Shown piece by piece: positions 39,471 through 46,425 of a DNA stretch of 46,425 bases. The translations under genes and the position numbers were made by a program. The stretch lies in NCBI RefSeq assembly GCF_000787855.1, contig NZ_BBPQ01000009.1:1-46425 (forward strand), given 5' to 3'. Position 1 is the stretch's first letter. Every line of letters begins with the position of its first letter. Below the pieces are notes generated by a model. The model worked only from the letters and a program-made list of their open reading frames with translations, was not told the DNA's origin and did not search any database. Origin of the DNA: Streptacidiphilus anmyonensis. Lineage in GTDB: Bacteria > Actinomycetota > Actinomycetes > Streptomycetales > Streptomycetaceae.

Positions 39471-40559
39471 ATGGTGACCATCGGTGTCGAGGAGGAGTAC
39501 CTGCTGCTCGACTCCGTGACCGGCCTGCCGACGGCGGAGTGCCCGCGCGTGCGGCCCGTCGCCTCGGCGCTGCCCGGCGTGGCCGCCGGGGAGGTCGGTC
39601 CGGAGCTGCTGAAGGCTCAGATCGAGATCTCCACGCCCGTGTGCGACACCGTCGACGAGGTCGGCTCGCAGCTGTGCCGGCTGCGGGCGGCGGTACGGAC
39701 CGCGGCGCGGAAGGTGGGGTGCGATGTCGCGGCGACCGGTGCCGCGCCCACGCGCGGCGACGCCGTCGTACCGGTGTCGGACGGCGCCCGCTACGCCGCG
39801 ATGCGTTCCCGGGCGCGGGTGCTCGTCGACGAGCAGCTGATCACCGGCATGCACGTGCACGTCGGGGTGCCCGACCGCGAGTGCGCGGTGGCCGTCGTGA
39901 CGCGGCTGCGGCCCTGGCTGCCGGTGCTGGCGGCGATGGGTGCCAACTCCCCGCTGTGGGACGGCCGGGACACCGGGTACGCGAGCTGGCGCACGCTGCA
40001 TTTCGGCCGGTGGCCGGTGAGCGGGCCTCCGCCCGCCTTCGCGGACGCCGCGGCGTACGAACGGCGGGTCCGGAGCCTCCTGCGCGCGGGCGTCATCGCC
40101 GACCGGCGGCAGCTCTACTGGCACGCACGGCCGTCGGAGCGCTATCCGACCGTCGAGGTCCGGGTCCTCGACGTGCAGCCGAGTCCGTGCGACGCGGTGC
40201 TGTACGTGGGCTTGATCCGCGCGCTCGTCGTCCGGGCCCTGCACGACGCACGCGACGGCGTGCCGCCGCCCGTGGACGCCCCCGAGCTGCTGGCCGCCAA
40301 CACCTGGTGGGCGGCCCGGTACGGGCTCACCGGGACGCTGTACGACCCGCGCGGCGGGCGGCAGCGCGAGGCCGGGGCCGTGGTGGGCGAGCTCGTGGAG
40401 CGCGTCGCCCCCGCCCTCGCCGAAGCCGGCGACCGCGCGACGGTCGAGCGGGGTGTCGAACGGCTGCTGCGCATCGGCACCCCTGCCGAACGGCAGCGCG
40501 CCGTCTTCGAGGACCACGGCATGCCCGGCGTCCTCAAGATGATCACGTGTGACTGGTGA
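39471..40559 (+). CDS. ybdK: YbdK-type carboxylate-amine ligase / glutamate--cysteine ligase 2 (362 aa)
   Basis: ATP-grasp-like GCS2 family enzyme that joins a carboxylate to an amine; some members make gamma-glutamylcysteine. Seen: IGVEEEYLLLDSVTGLPT at the start, GPELLKAQIEISTPV, the GMHVHVGVPD metal/substrate motif, AANSPLW-like ANSPLWDGRDTGYASWRTL, VEVRVLDVQPSP and the C-terminal NTWWAARYGL. Length is typical. The stop overlaps a GTG of the next frame (GTGA). Actinomycetes make mycothiol, so the product here need not be glutathione-related. Confidence 0.88.
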   Translation: MVTIGVEEEYLLLDSVTGLPTAECPRVRPVASALPGVAAGEVGPELLKAQIEISTPVCDTVDEVGSQLCRLRAAVRTAARKVGCDVAATGAAPTRGDAVVPVSDGARYAAMRSRARVLVDEQLITGMHVHVGVPDRECAVAVVTRLRPWLPVLAAMGANSPLWDGRDTGYASWRTLHFGRWPVSGPPPAFADAAAYERRVRSLLRAGVIADRRQLYWHARPSERYPTVEVRVLDVQPSPCDAVLYVGLIRALVVRALHDARDGVPPPVDAPELLAANTWWAARYGLTGTLYDPRGGRQREAGAVVGELVERVAPALAEAGDRATVERGVERLLRIGTPAERQRAVFEDHGMPGVLKMITCDW

Positions 40560-40666
40560 GCGGGCCGACCGGAACCCACCCGGACCGGAACTCCACCCGA
40601 ACCCGAAGCACCCCACCAGCCGAGGGACCAGCCGAACCGAAGCACCAGCCGAGGGCGAGAGCCCCG

Positions 40667-40882
40667 GGCGTGGTCGACACCATGCCGGAGGCGACGCTGG
40701 AGGCGGTCGACGACCACGGGAGCGTGCCGGTGTCCGACCTGCGCCAGGGCTACGACGAGGCGCACAGGGTCCTGCGCGACCTGGCCGCCGTCGGAGTGTC
40801 GTACGACGACGTCGTCCGGGTGCTCGAGGAGGAGGGCGTCGCGAAGTTCGAAGCCGGCCGGGACGAACTGAGCCGTGCGCTC
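40667..40882 (+). pseudogene. tal: Transaldolase C-terminal fragment
   Basis: About 72 codons match the end of transaldolase: VVDTMPEATLEAVDDHGSVP, then YDEAHRVLRDLAAVGVSYDD and VVRVLEEEGVAKFEAGRDEL. The catalytic lysine and whole (beta/alpha) barrel are absent. The surrounding open frame (40556-41059) begins at a GTG overlapping the ybdK stop and has a low-complexity Pro-rich 5' part made of short repeats, and an unrelated 3' part. It is most likely a relic of a deleted tal gene, though a small expressed protein is possible. Confidence 0.75.
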
Positions 40883-41002
40883 GCCCTGCGCTCGCCGTGC
40901 GCCCCGACGCCCCGGGGCTGGAGGGGGTGGAGGGGGTCCGGCGCGACCGCGCCGCCTGATCCCCGTTCGTTCCCTCATCCGCTCGGCACCGAGGAGATGG
41001 AC

Positions 41003-41036
41003 GAGGCCCCGGCCGTCCCCCCACGGTCGGGGCCTC
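41003..41036. terminator. 14-bp stem-loop downstream of the tal relic
   Basis: GAGGCCCCGGCCGT (41003-41016) pairs with 41023-41036 with one mismatch, around a CCCCCC loop. Strong terminator-like hairpin that may end the ybdK transcript. Confidence 0.6.
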
Positions 41037-41197
41037 CATCGCTCGCTCATGTCGAGTGATCGGCTCATCCTGCCGAGTCGGGCGCGCGACGGAGTACCGC
41101 TGTCTGGAGGGAGTCCCCCCGCCAACCAGGGGCTTCGCTGCCGCCCGGGCCGGTCGCGCGCTACCGGTGGTCGGGGTCGGGTGAGAGGATGTGCGAC

Positions 41198-41419
41198 ATG
41201 CCTCGCTATGACTACCGCTGCCGCACCTGCGGCGCCACGTTCGAGCTGAACCGGCCGATGTCGCAGGCCAACGCGCCCACGGTGTGCCCGACCGGCCACG
41301 ACGACGTCGTGAAGCTGATGTCGATGGTCGCGGTGACCGGCACCGCGGGCGCGGGCGGCGGCGCGCCGCAGGCCGCCGGTGGCGGCGGCGGTTGCTGCGG
41401 AGGCGGTTGCTGCGGCTGA
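41198..41419 (+). CDS. FmdB family zinc-ribbon protein (73 aa)
   Basis: Small protein of the FmdB regulatory type. Seen: MPRYDYRCRTCGATFELNRP with CxxC, then VCPTGHDDVVKLMSMVAVTG with the second metal pair, and a Gly/Cys-rich tail (GGGGGCCGGGCCG) typical of actinobacterial members. Start at 41198 preferred to an ATG nine bases upstream. Role unknown; family is implicated in regulation of amidase genes in other bacteria. Confidence 0.9.
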   Translation: MPRYDYRCRTCGATFELNRPMSQANAPTVCPTGHDDVVKLMSMVAVTGTAGAGGGAPQAAGGGGGCCGGGCCG

Positions 41420-41558
41420 CCGGGGGTAGCCGCCGCGTGGAACGAGCCCGACGGGCGGGTTTCCACGCGGCCTCCCGGGTGTTGCACGGGGTCGGGACGG
41501 GTCGGACGATGGAAGCCGGAACGCCGTCACCGCCCACGCGCACCCCAGGGAGGCGGCC

Positions 41559-42065
41559 ATGAAACTCCAGGATCACTTGCCGGTGGACCACCGGCTGGGC
41601 CAGGTCTACCGGTACAGCGCCGGGGCCATCGGCCTGTTCCTGATCGTCTTCGGCATCCTCGGCTTCACCAACAACGTCGGGTTCTTCTCCACGACCGGCG
41701 ACCACGTCGCGGGTATGACCAGCAACGGCGCGCTGAGTCTGCTCTCGGTGCTGTTCGGCGCCCTGCTGGTGGGCGGCGCGGCGGTCGGCGGGAACTTCGC
41801 GTCGACGCTCAACATCGCCGTGGGCATCCTCTTCATCATCAGCGGCTGGGTGAACCTCGGGCTGATCGACGGTCCGAACAACATCCTGAACTTCCGCATG
41901 CGGAACATCATCTTCAGCTTCGCGGTCGGGTTGGCCCTACTGCTCTTCGGCATGTACGGGCGGGTGACGCTGCACCTGCCGAGCGACAACCCCTACTGGC
42001 GCAACCGGCACCCCGAGGCCGCCAAGGCGAACCCGCTCCCGCCGCGTGCGCTGCCGCACGGCTGA
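41559..42065 (+). CDS. DUF4383 membrane protein (168 aa)
   Basis: Four membrane spans (AGAIGLFLIVFGILGFTNNV, LSLLSVLFGALLVGGAAVGG, LNIAVGILFIISGWVNLGLI, IIFSFAVGLALLLFGMYGRV) with the DUF4383 pattern NILNFRMRNIIFSFAVGLAL and a C-terminal VTLHLPSDNPYWRNRHPE. GGGAGG lies upstream of the ATG at 41559. Function unknown; common in actinobacteria. Confidence 0.87.
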   Translation: MKLQDHLPVDHRLGQVYRYSAGAIGLFLIVFGILGFTNNVGFFSTTGDHVAGMTSNGALSLLSVLFGALLVGGAAVGGNFASTLNIAVGILFIISGWVNLGLIDGPNNILNFRMRNIIFSFAVGLALLLFGMYGRVTLHLPSDNPYWRNRHPEAAKANPLPPRALPHG

Positions 42066-42128
42066 CGGGTCGCCCGAAGGTCGACGGCCGGTTCCGCCGC
42101 CGCGCGTGGGTACGGCAGGATGAGGGGC

Positions 42129-42860
42129 ATGACCGAGGTCATGCCCAAGGGCTCCAACGCGCAGCTCCCCGCCGAAGCGGCGGCGGTTCGGGTGGTGCTG
42201 CGCTGGCAGCTGCTGCCCGGCACGCCGGACGTGGACGTGTCGGCCCTGCTGCTGACCGCTTCGGGCCGCGTCCGCGAGGACGCCGACTTCGTCTTCTACA
42301 ACCAGCCGCGGCACCCCAGCGGGCTGGTCCGCCACCGGGCCAAGGCGCGACGGCCCGGCGAGGCCAGCGACACCCTCGACGTGGACCTGGACCGGCTGCC
42401 GGGCTGGGTGGACCGCGTCGTGCTCGGCGCCAGCGTCGGCGACGGCCAGGACTTCGCCGCCGTCGGCGGCCTGCAACTGCTGCTCTTCGACATCGCGGGC
42501 GGCCCCGGAGCGGCCGCGCTGACCCGGTTCGACCTCTTCGAGGTGCGCGGATGCGCCGCGCTGCTCTGCGGCGAGCTCTACCGGCGCTCGGGCGGGTGGA
42601 AGTTCCGCGCCATCGGCCACGGCTACCCGTCGGGTCTGGGCGGTCTGGCGCAGGACTTCGGCGTCACCGTCGAGGAGGAGGACGAGGAGCCGGAGGCTCC
42701 CGTCGAGCAACCGGTCCCGCCGACGCCTCCGGCGTTGCCGCCGGTAGCCTCGGTGCCGCCGGTGCCGCCGGTGCAGCAGGAGCCCTCGCTGGAGCAGCTG
42801 CTGCCGGAGCCGGACGGGTTCCAGTTGCCCCCGCAGGGTCCGCAGTTCCTGCACCCGTGA
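42129..42860 (+). CDS. terD: TerD family protein (243 aa)
   Basis: Calcium-binding stress/tellurite-resistance protein. Seen: [20 protein letters not shown] at the start, [31 protein letters not shown], and [20 protein letters not shown] with [20 protein letters not shown] and [11 protein letters not shown], the TerD core. The last ~60 residues are an acidic then Pro-rich tail ([20 protein letters not shown]). ATG at 42129 has GAGG upstream. Convergent with terA across a hairpin. Confidence 0.92.
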   Translation: MTEVMPKGSNAQLPAEAAAVRVVLRWQLLPGTPDVDVSALLLTASGRVREDADFVFYNQPRHPSGLVRHRAKARRPGEASDTLDVDLDRLPGWVDRVVLGASVGDGQDFAAVGGLQLLLFDIAGGPGAAALTRFDLFEVRGCAALLCGELYRRSGGWKFRAIGHGYPSGLGGLAQDFGVTVEEEDEEPEAPVEQPVPPTPPALPPVASVPPVPPVQQEPSLEQLLPEPDGFQLPPQGPQFLHP

Positions 42861-42908
42861 CGCGCGGGTGCCACGTCAGGCCACGGCGGCGCCACGCGGC
42901 GCGGCGAC

Positions 42909-42939
42909 AAGCCGGCGCGCCTCACGCTCCCGCCGGCTT
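42909..42939. terminator. 9-bp perfect stem-loop between terD and terA
   Basis: AAGCCGGCG (42909-42917) pairs with CGCCGGCTT (42931-42939). The terA stop codon (42922-42924) lies in the loop. Likely a two-way terminator for the convergent genes. Confidence 0.6.
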
Positions 42940-43656
42940 GAATCCGCGCTGCCACTGCAGGCCCCACCCGTAGAGCCGGTCCAGCTCCGCCTGGAAGCCG
43001 TAGACGTAGCGGACCTCACGGGTGATCAGGAACTCTCCCCCGCCCTTGTTCTCCATCAGCATCACCGCGCACGAGCGGGCCTGCGCCGCCCGCTCGTCCA
43101 GGCGGACCTCGATGCGCGGGCCGGACGTCGGGAAGAGCGTCACGACGGCGTGGGTGCGGTCGAAGGCGGGGGTGTCGTCGTAGATGTAGACGAAGATGAG
43201 CAGCCGCTTGAACTGCTCGCGCTTGTCCATATCGATGTACATCATCTCGCCGGTCGGCGCGCCCGAGCGGTCGTCGCGGCTGAGCCGGATGAACGGGGCG
43301 TGCTGCAGGTCGCCCATGTACGGGCCGAGCGGCTGGATCACACCCTTGCTGCCGTCCGTCATCTCGTACAGGCAGCCCAGGTCGAGGTCGACGGCCAGTG
43401 GTTCGGTCCCGGACTGACCGAGAGTCACCGGTCGGAACGGGTTCGGGTTCAGCAGGGCCCGCACCTGCTCCCGGGCGCTCTTGCGGGGGGCCTCGAACTC
43501 GCGGGCGGTCCAGTGCAGATTGACCTGCATCGTGCCGGAAAGCGCACCTTGTTCGGTGAGGGAGTAGGTGCGGCGCTTGCGGTCCAGAGTGATCCGCTCG
43601 ATGCCGGCATCCAGACCACGGTCGGCCCTGCGCAGCAGGTCCAACAGTCCGGCCAT
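42922..43656 (-). CDS. terA: TerA-type tellurium-resistance protein (244 aa)
   Basis: Ter-family protein. Seen: TMQVNLHWTAREFEAPRKSA, AVDLDLGCLYEMTDGSKGVI with QPLGPYMGDLQHAPFIRLSR, then FKRLLIFVYIYDDTPAFDRT, HAVVTLFPTSGPRIEVRLDE and REVRYVYGFQAELDRLYGWG: an exact fit to the TerA pattern. Convergent with terD. Ter proteins act together in stress and phage-related membrane complexes. The ATG at 43656 starts a helical N-terminus. Confidence 0.88.
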   Translation of the reverse strand: MAGLLDLLRRADRGLDAGIERITLDRKRRTYSLTEQGALSGTMQVNLHWTAREFEAPRKSAREQVRALLNPNPFRPVTLGQSGTEPLAVDLDLGCLYEMTDGSKGVIQPLGPYMGDLQHAPFIRLSRDDRSGAPTGEMMYIDMDKREQFKRLLIFVYIYDDTPAFDRTHAVVTLFPTSGPRIEVRLDERAAQARSCAVMLMENKGGGEFLITREVRYVYGFQAELDRLYGWGLQWQRGFKPAGA

Positions 43657-43842
43657 TCCAACCGCCCCCTCAATCCACCCGGTTCACCTGCGGGTATACC
43701 CGCAGGACCGCACCGCATGCGGGGCAGGGTAGGCGGTCGGCGGGTAATTGACGGGTCTTGACACGACCCGGTCGATAACACAGCTTGCTCACGCGTACGA
43801 TACGGAGTCTCCTGCCACACACCCAAGCCGAGGCGTCCCCGT

Positions 43843-44850
43843 ATGAACCTCTCCTCCATACAACTGGTCTGGCTGGTCGTCGGATGCGCTCTAGCGCTCG
43901 TCGTCCTCGTCGTCATGAGCCTGCTGCGCACGAAGAAGCCCAAGCACGCCGCCACCGAGGACTCCTGGGAGCGCAGCGAGGAGCGTCGCCGCCGCAAGGA
44001 GGCCGTCTACGGGGCCGCGTCCTATGTACTGCTGTTCGTCTGCGCCGCCGTGGCCGCCGCGCTCTCCTTCCACGGCCTGGTCGGCTTCGGCCGCCAGAAC
44101 CTGGGCCTGAGCGGCGGTTGGGAGTACCTGGTTCCGTTCGGCCTGGACGGCGCGGCCATGTTCTGTTCCGTCCTCGCGGTGCGCGAGGCCAGCCACGGTG
44201 ACGCCGCGACCGGTTCGCGTCTGCTGGTGTGGCTCTTCGCCGGCGCGTCCGCCTGGTTCAACTTCGTGCACGCGCCGCGCGGCGGCGACCACAACGGCGC
44301 GCCGCAGTTCTTCGCGGGCATGTCCCTCTCCGCCGCCGTCCTCTTCGACCGCGCCCTGAAGCAGACGCGTCGCGCCGCGCTGCGCGAGCAGGGCCTGGTC
44401 CCGCGTCCGCTGCCGCAGATCCGCATGGTCCGCTGGCTGCGCGCGCCCGTCGAGACCTACAAGGCGTGGTCGCTGATGCTGCTGGAGAACGTGCGCAGCC
44501 TGGACGAGGCGGTCGACGAGGTCCGTGAGGACAAGCGCCAGCGCGAGGCGGCAGCCGCCGCCCAGCGCAGCGCGGACCGGCGCGAGCGGGCGGAGCTGAA
44601 GGCGATAGCGCGTTCGGCGCCGATCAAGGAGCTGACGACGCTGGACGCCTCGGCCACCGCCGAGGGCTCGGCGGCCTCCGCGTTGGAGCCGGCCGCGCCG
44701 CGCGGCGTCCTGCCGCGCCGCCGCAGCGCGAGCGCCCTGACGGGTGCCGCGCAGGCGTCGGGCGGCCGCGAGGAGGACGAGGACTCGACGATGTCGCGGC
44801 TCGACTCGCTGGACCGCAAGCTGAAGGACCTCGAGCAGCAGTTCGGCTGA
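43843..44850 (+). CDS. DUF2637 membrane protein, chromosomal (335 aa)
   Basis: N-terminal span (IQLVWLVVGCALALVVLVVM), a basic loop, then the DUF2637 four-helix part (AVYGAASYVLLFVCAAVAAA, LSFHGLVGFGRQNLGLSGGW, YLVPFGLDGAAMFCSVLAVR, LLVWLFAGASAWFNFVHAPR), followed by a long charged helical C-terminal half ending in a coiled coil DSLDRKLKDLEQQFG. It is a chromosomal relative of the SpdB-type protein in the AICE (21384-22079), but has an extra N-terminal span and a different tail. Function outside conjugation is unknown. Confidence 0.85.
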   Translation: MNLSSIQLVWLVVGCALALVVLVVMSLLRTKKPKHAATEDSWERSEERRRRKEAVYGAASYVLLFVCAAVAAALSFHGLVGFGRQNLGLSGGWEYLVPFGLDGAAMFCSVLAVREASHGDAATGSRLLVWLFAGASAWFNFVHAPRGGDHNGAPQFFAGMSLSAAVLFDRALKQTRRAALREQGLVPRPLPQIRMVRWLRAPVETYKAWSLMLLENVRSLDEAVDEVREDKRQREAAAAAQRSADRRERAELKAIARSAPIKELTTLDASATAEGSAASALEPAAPRGVLPRRRSASALTGAAQASGGREEDEDSTMSRLDSLDRKLKDLEQQFG

Positions 44851-44880
44851 GCCTTCGGGCGGCCACCTCGACGGGATCCG

Positions 44881-44938
44881 GGGCCGGGTCCGCGGTCGGA
44901 CTGGGACGATTGCGCCCGGTTCGCCCCGGACCCGGCCC
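44881..44938. terminator. 12-bp perfect inverted repeat between the DUF2637 and ROK genes
   Basis: GGGCCGGGTCCG (44881-44892) and its exact reverse complement (44927-44938) with a 34-nt loop. Could terminate the DUF2637 transcript or serve as a binding site for the ROK repressor whose gene starts 66 bp further. Confidence 0.45.
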
Positions 44939-45004
44939 TGAGCCGTCTGTGCAGGTCCCGGGCTCCCCGGCTGACGTGCCTGGCCAGACCGTACAGTGTT
45001 GACC

Positions 45005-46222
45005 ATGCTCGCCACCCCGTCCGGCCCCTCGGGGCCCGCCGTGCCGTCCGGCCCGTCCAAGCCGGCGACCTCCGCAACACTGCGCGAGATCAATCTCCGC
45101 ACGGTCTTCGACATGATCCGCGCGCAGGCGCCCATCTCCCGCGCCGAGGTGGCCCGGCAGACCGGGATCTCCAAACCCACGGTCTCCGCGCTGCTCCAGG
45201 ACCTGCTGGACCTGGGCCTGGTCACCGAGACGGAACGCGACGAGCAGAACTCCGGCCCCACCTACGGCGCGCTCTTCTTCGCCCCGCGCCCCCAGGCGGC
45301 GCACGTGCTGGCGCTCGACGTCGGCGCGCGCCGCCTGCGCGGCGCGGTCGCCGATCTGGAGGGCCGCCAACTCGCCCGCGAGGACGCCGACGTGGCCGGG
45401 CTGGACGCTCCGCGCATCGTCGAGGCCGCGGCGACACTGGCCCGGCGGCTCCGCGAGAGCGCCGGAATCCGGCCCGACCTGATCCAGCACGCCGCGATCG
45501 GCGTGCCCGGCGTGGTGGACCTGCGCGAGGGCCGCATCTGGCAGGCGCTCAACATCCCCGCGCTGGACGGCTTCCCGGCCCGCGAGCGGTTCGGCGAGGC
45601 GCTCGGCTGCCCGGTCACGCTCGAGAACGACATCCACCTGGCCGCCCTGGGCGAGCAGCGGTCCGGACGGGGCCGGGACGCGGCGAGCTTCTGCTTCCTC
45701 TCCGTCGGCACCGGCGTGGGCGCGGGACTGGTCCTGCGCGGCGAACTGCACCGCGGCTTCGCGGGGGCGGCCGGGGAGTTGGACAACGTCTTCGCCGAGG
45801 ACGAGATCGAGCGCAAGGACCCCTGCGCGGGGGCGCTGCTGCGGTGCGCGGCACGGCTCTTCCCGTCCGGCTCGGCGCCGGCCTCCACGGAGGAGCTGTT
45901 CGCGCTGGCACGCTCGGGCGACGAGGCCGCGGTCGCCGCGGTCGACGAGGAGGCCCGGCGCATCGCCGGCTACCTCGCCCCGGTGGCGGCGGTGGTCGAC
46001 GTCGAACTCGCCATCCTGGGCGGCGGCATCGGCCTCAACGCGGACCTGCTGCTGGACCGTGTCACGGAGCGCCTCGCCTCCCGGGTCCCCTACCCGCCGC
46101 GGGTCGAGGTCTCCACGCTGGGCGAGGCGGCGGTCCTCACGGGCGCGATCGCGGTGGCGACGCGCGAGGCGCTGGAGCAGATCCTCGCGCCCCGCTTCAC
46201 CGCAGGCCACCGCCGCCCCTGA
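45005..46222 (+). CDS. ROK family transcriptional repressor (405 aa)
   Basis: Repressor with a sugar-kinase-like sensor domain. Seen: N-terminal wHTH (LREINLRTVFDMIRAQAPIS, RAEVARQTGISKPTVSALLQ, about 27-75), then the ROK core with ALDVGARRLRGAVADLEG, GVPGVVDLREGRIW, LENDIHLAALGEQ and SVGTGVGAGLVLRG. The ROK zinc motif CxCGxxGC is not kept; instead there is KDPCAGALLR. It therefore may have lost kinase-type zinc binding. Start at 45005 preferred to a GTG nine bases earlier. It probably senses a sugar or sugar phosphate. Confidence 0.9.
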   Translation: MLATPSGPSGPAVPSGPSKPATSATLREINLRTVFDMIRAQAPISRAEVARQTGISKPTVSALLQDLLDLGLVTETERDEQNSGPTYGALFFAPRPQAAHVLALDVGARRLRGAVADLEGRQLAREDADVAGLDAPRIVEAAATLARRLRESAGIRPDLIQHAAIGVPGVVDLREGRIWQALNIPALDGFPARERFGEALGCPVTLENDIHLAALGEQRSGRGRDAASFCFLSVGTGVGAGLVLRGELHRGFAGAAGELDNVFAEDEIERKDPCAGALLRCAARLFPSGSAPASTEELFALARSGDEAAVAAVDEEARRIAGYLAPVAAVVDVELAILGGGIGLNADLLLDRVTERLASRVPYPPRVEVSTLGEAAVLTGAIAVATREALEQILAPRFTAGHRRP

Positions 46223-46425
46223 GGCTGCCGCCTCAGGAGTGCTCACCCCGGGCGAGCCCTGCCCGCTGCTCGGTTCTCGGCCCGCGCCCAAGGGACGGCC
46301 CCGCGGGGCGCCCCGGCCTGGCGCGGCTTCGCGGACACCCGGCAGGCACTCCGACCGCCCCGGGCGGTCGTTGCTCCCCCGCAGGAAGCGGCGGTGCCTG
46401 AGACGCGGCAACGCCCGACCTCGGG
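46221..46425. other. Gene-free end of the window
   Basis: After the ROK stop there is a short hairpin TGAGGC-tgcc-GCCTCA (46221-46236), a possible weak terminator, then about 190 bp of GC-rich DNA in which I see no gene. Confidence 0.4.

Noticed and set aside
37719-41705. Very long minus-strand open frame (over 1300 codons)
   Set aside because: It runs antisense through whiB, DUF6328-adjacent DNA, ybdK and FmdB, has no domain, and is Arg/Pro/Gly-rich: a GC-bias artefact.

Overview
The window is very GC-rich DNA with strong third-position GC bias, WhiB, TerD/TerA, DUF2637, split Ku/LigD-type end-joining genes and an AICE-type mobile element. This points to a Streptomycetaceae actinomycete (Streptomyces, Kitasatospora or Streptacidiphilus); the genus cannot be fixed by eye.

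Left chromosomal arm (1-16.3 kb). It holds an aldo/keto reductase, a DUF1697 protein, a divergent MarR regulator/MFS exporter pair with a clear palindromic operator, an O6-alkylguanine methyltransferase, a ROK sugar kinase, a His-tailed methyltransferase and a PadR/DUF1990 pair with a perfect 11-bp inverted repeat over the padR start. An ABC exporter is divergent from a NarL-type two-component system that has a 42-codon ORF wedged between kinase and regulator by ATGA overlaps. The non-homologous end-joining set (ATP ligase + Ku, divergent LigD-type polymerase) and two exported proteins complete the arm.

Mobile region (16.3-34.4 kb). A tRNA-Val(UAC) gene is the attachment site. Three copies of its 3' half (16351, 31576, 34386) split the insert into a 15.2-kb element and a 2.8-kb second element in tandem. 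Next to them lie four pairs of GTGCCA arm sites, every pair spaced exactly 11 bp. Element 1 carries int, xis, a HUH-type RepSA initiator, a C5 cytosine methyltransferase, small transfer membrane proteins, a DUF2637/SpdB protein, a TraB/FtsK-type translocase and a Pra-like protein. A divergent operon encodes an ABM-fold protein, an XRE-TPR regulator and a Nudix protein resembling the pSAM2 immunity factor Pif. Its cargo is a zeta-toxin module, a membrane pentapeptide-repeat protein and a zinc-ribbon/HNH nuclease, separated by related intergenic repeats. Element 2 keeps only an integrase pseudogene and small cargo genes (zinc ribbon, SUKH/SMI1-type, two unknowns) around a second, unrelated repeat family.

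Right chromosomal arm (34.4-46.4 kb). It holds a YihY/BrkB membrane protein, an FUSC-type exporter, a Pro-rich peptide, a WhiB protein, small membrane proteins, a DUF6328 protein with a Cys-rich tail, a YbdK-type carboxylate-amine ligase followed by a catalytically dead transaldolase fragment, FmdB, DUF4383, convergent terD/terA, a chromosomal DUF2637 protein and a ROK-family repressor.

The most interesting part is the accreted AICE. It shows tandem integration with a decayed second integrase, a possible TPR/Nudix control circuit in place of the GntR-type KorSA repressor, and two repeat families that bracket defence- or immunity-like cargo.
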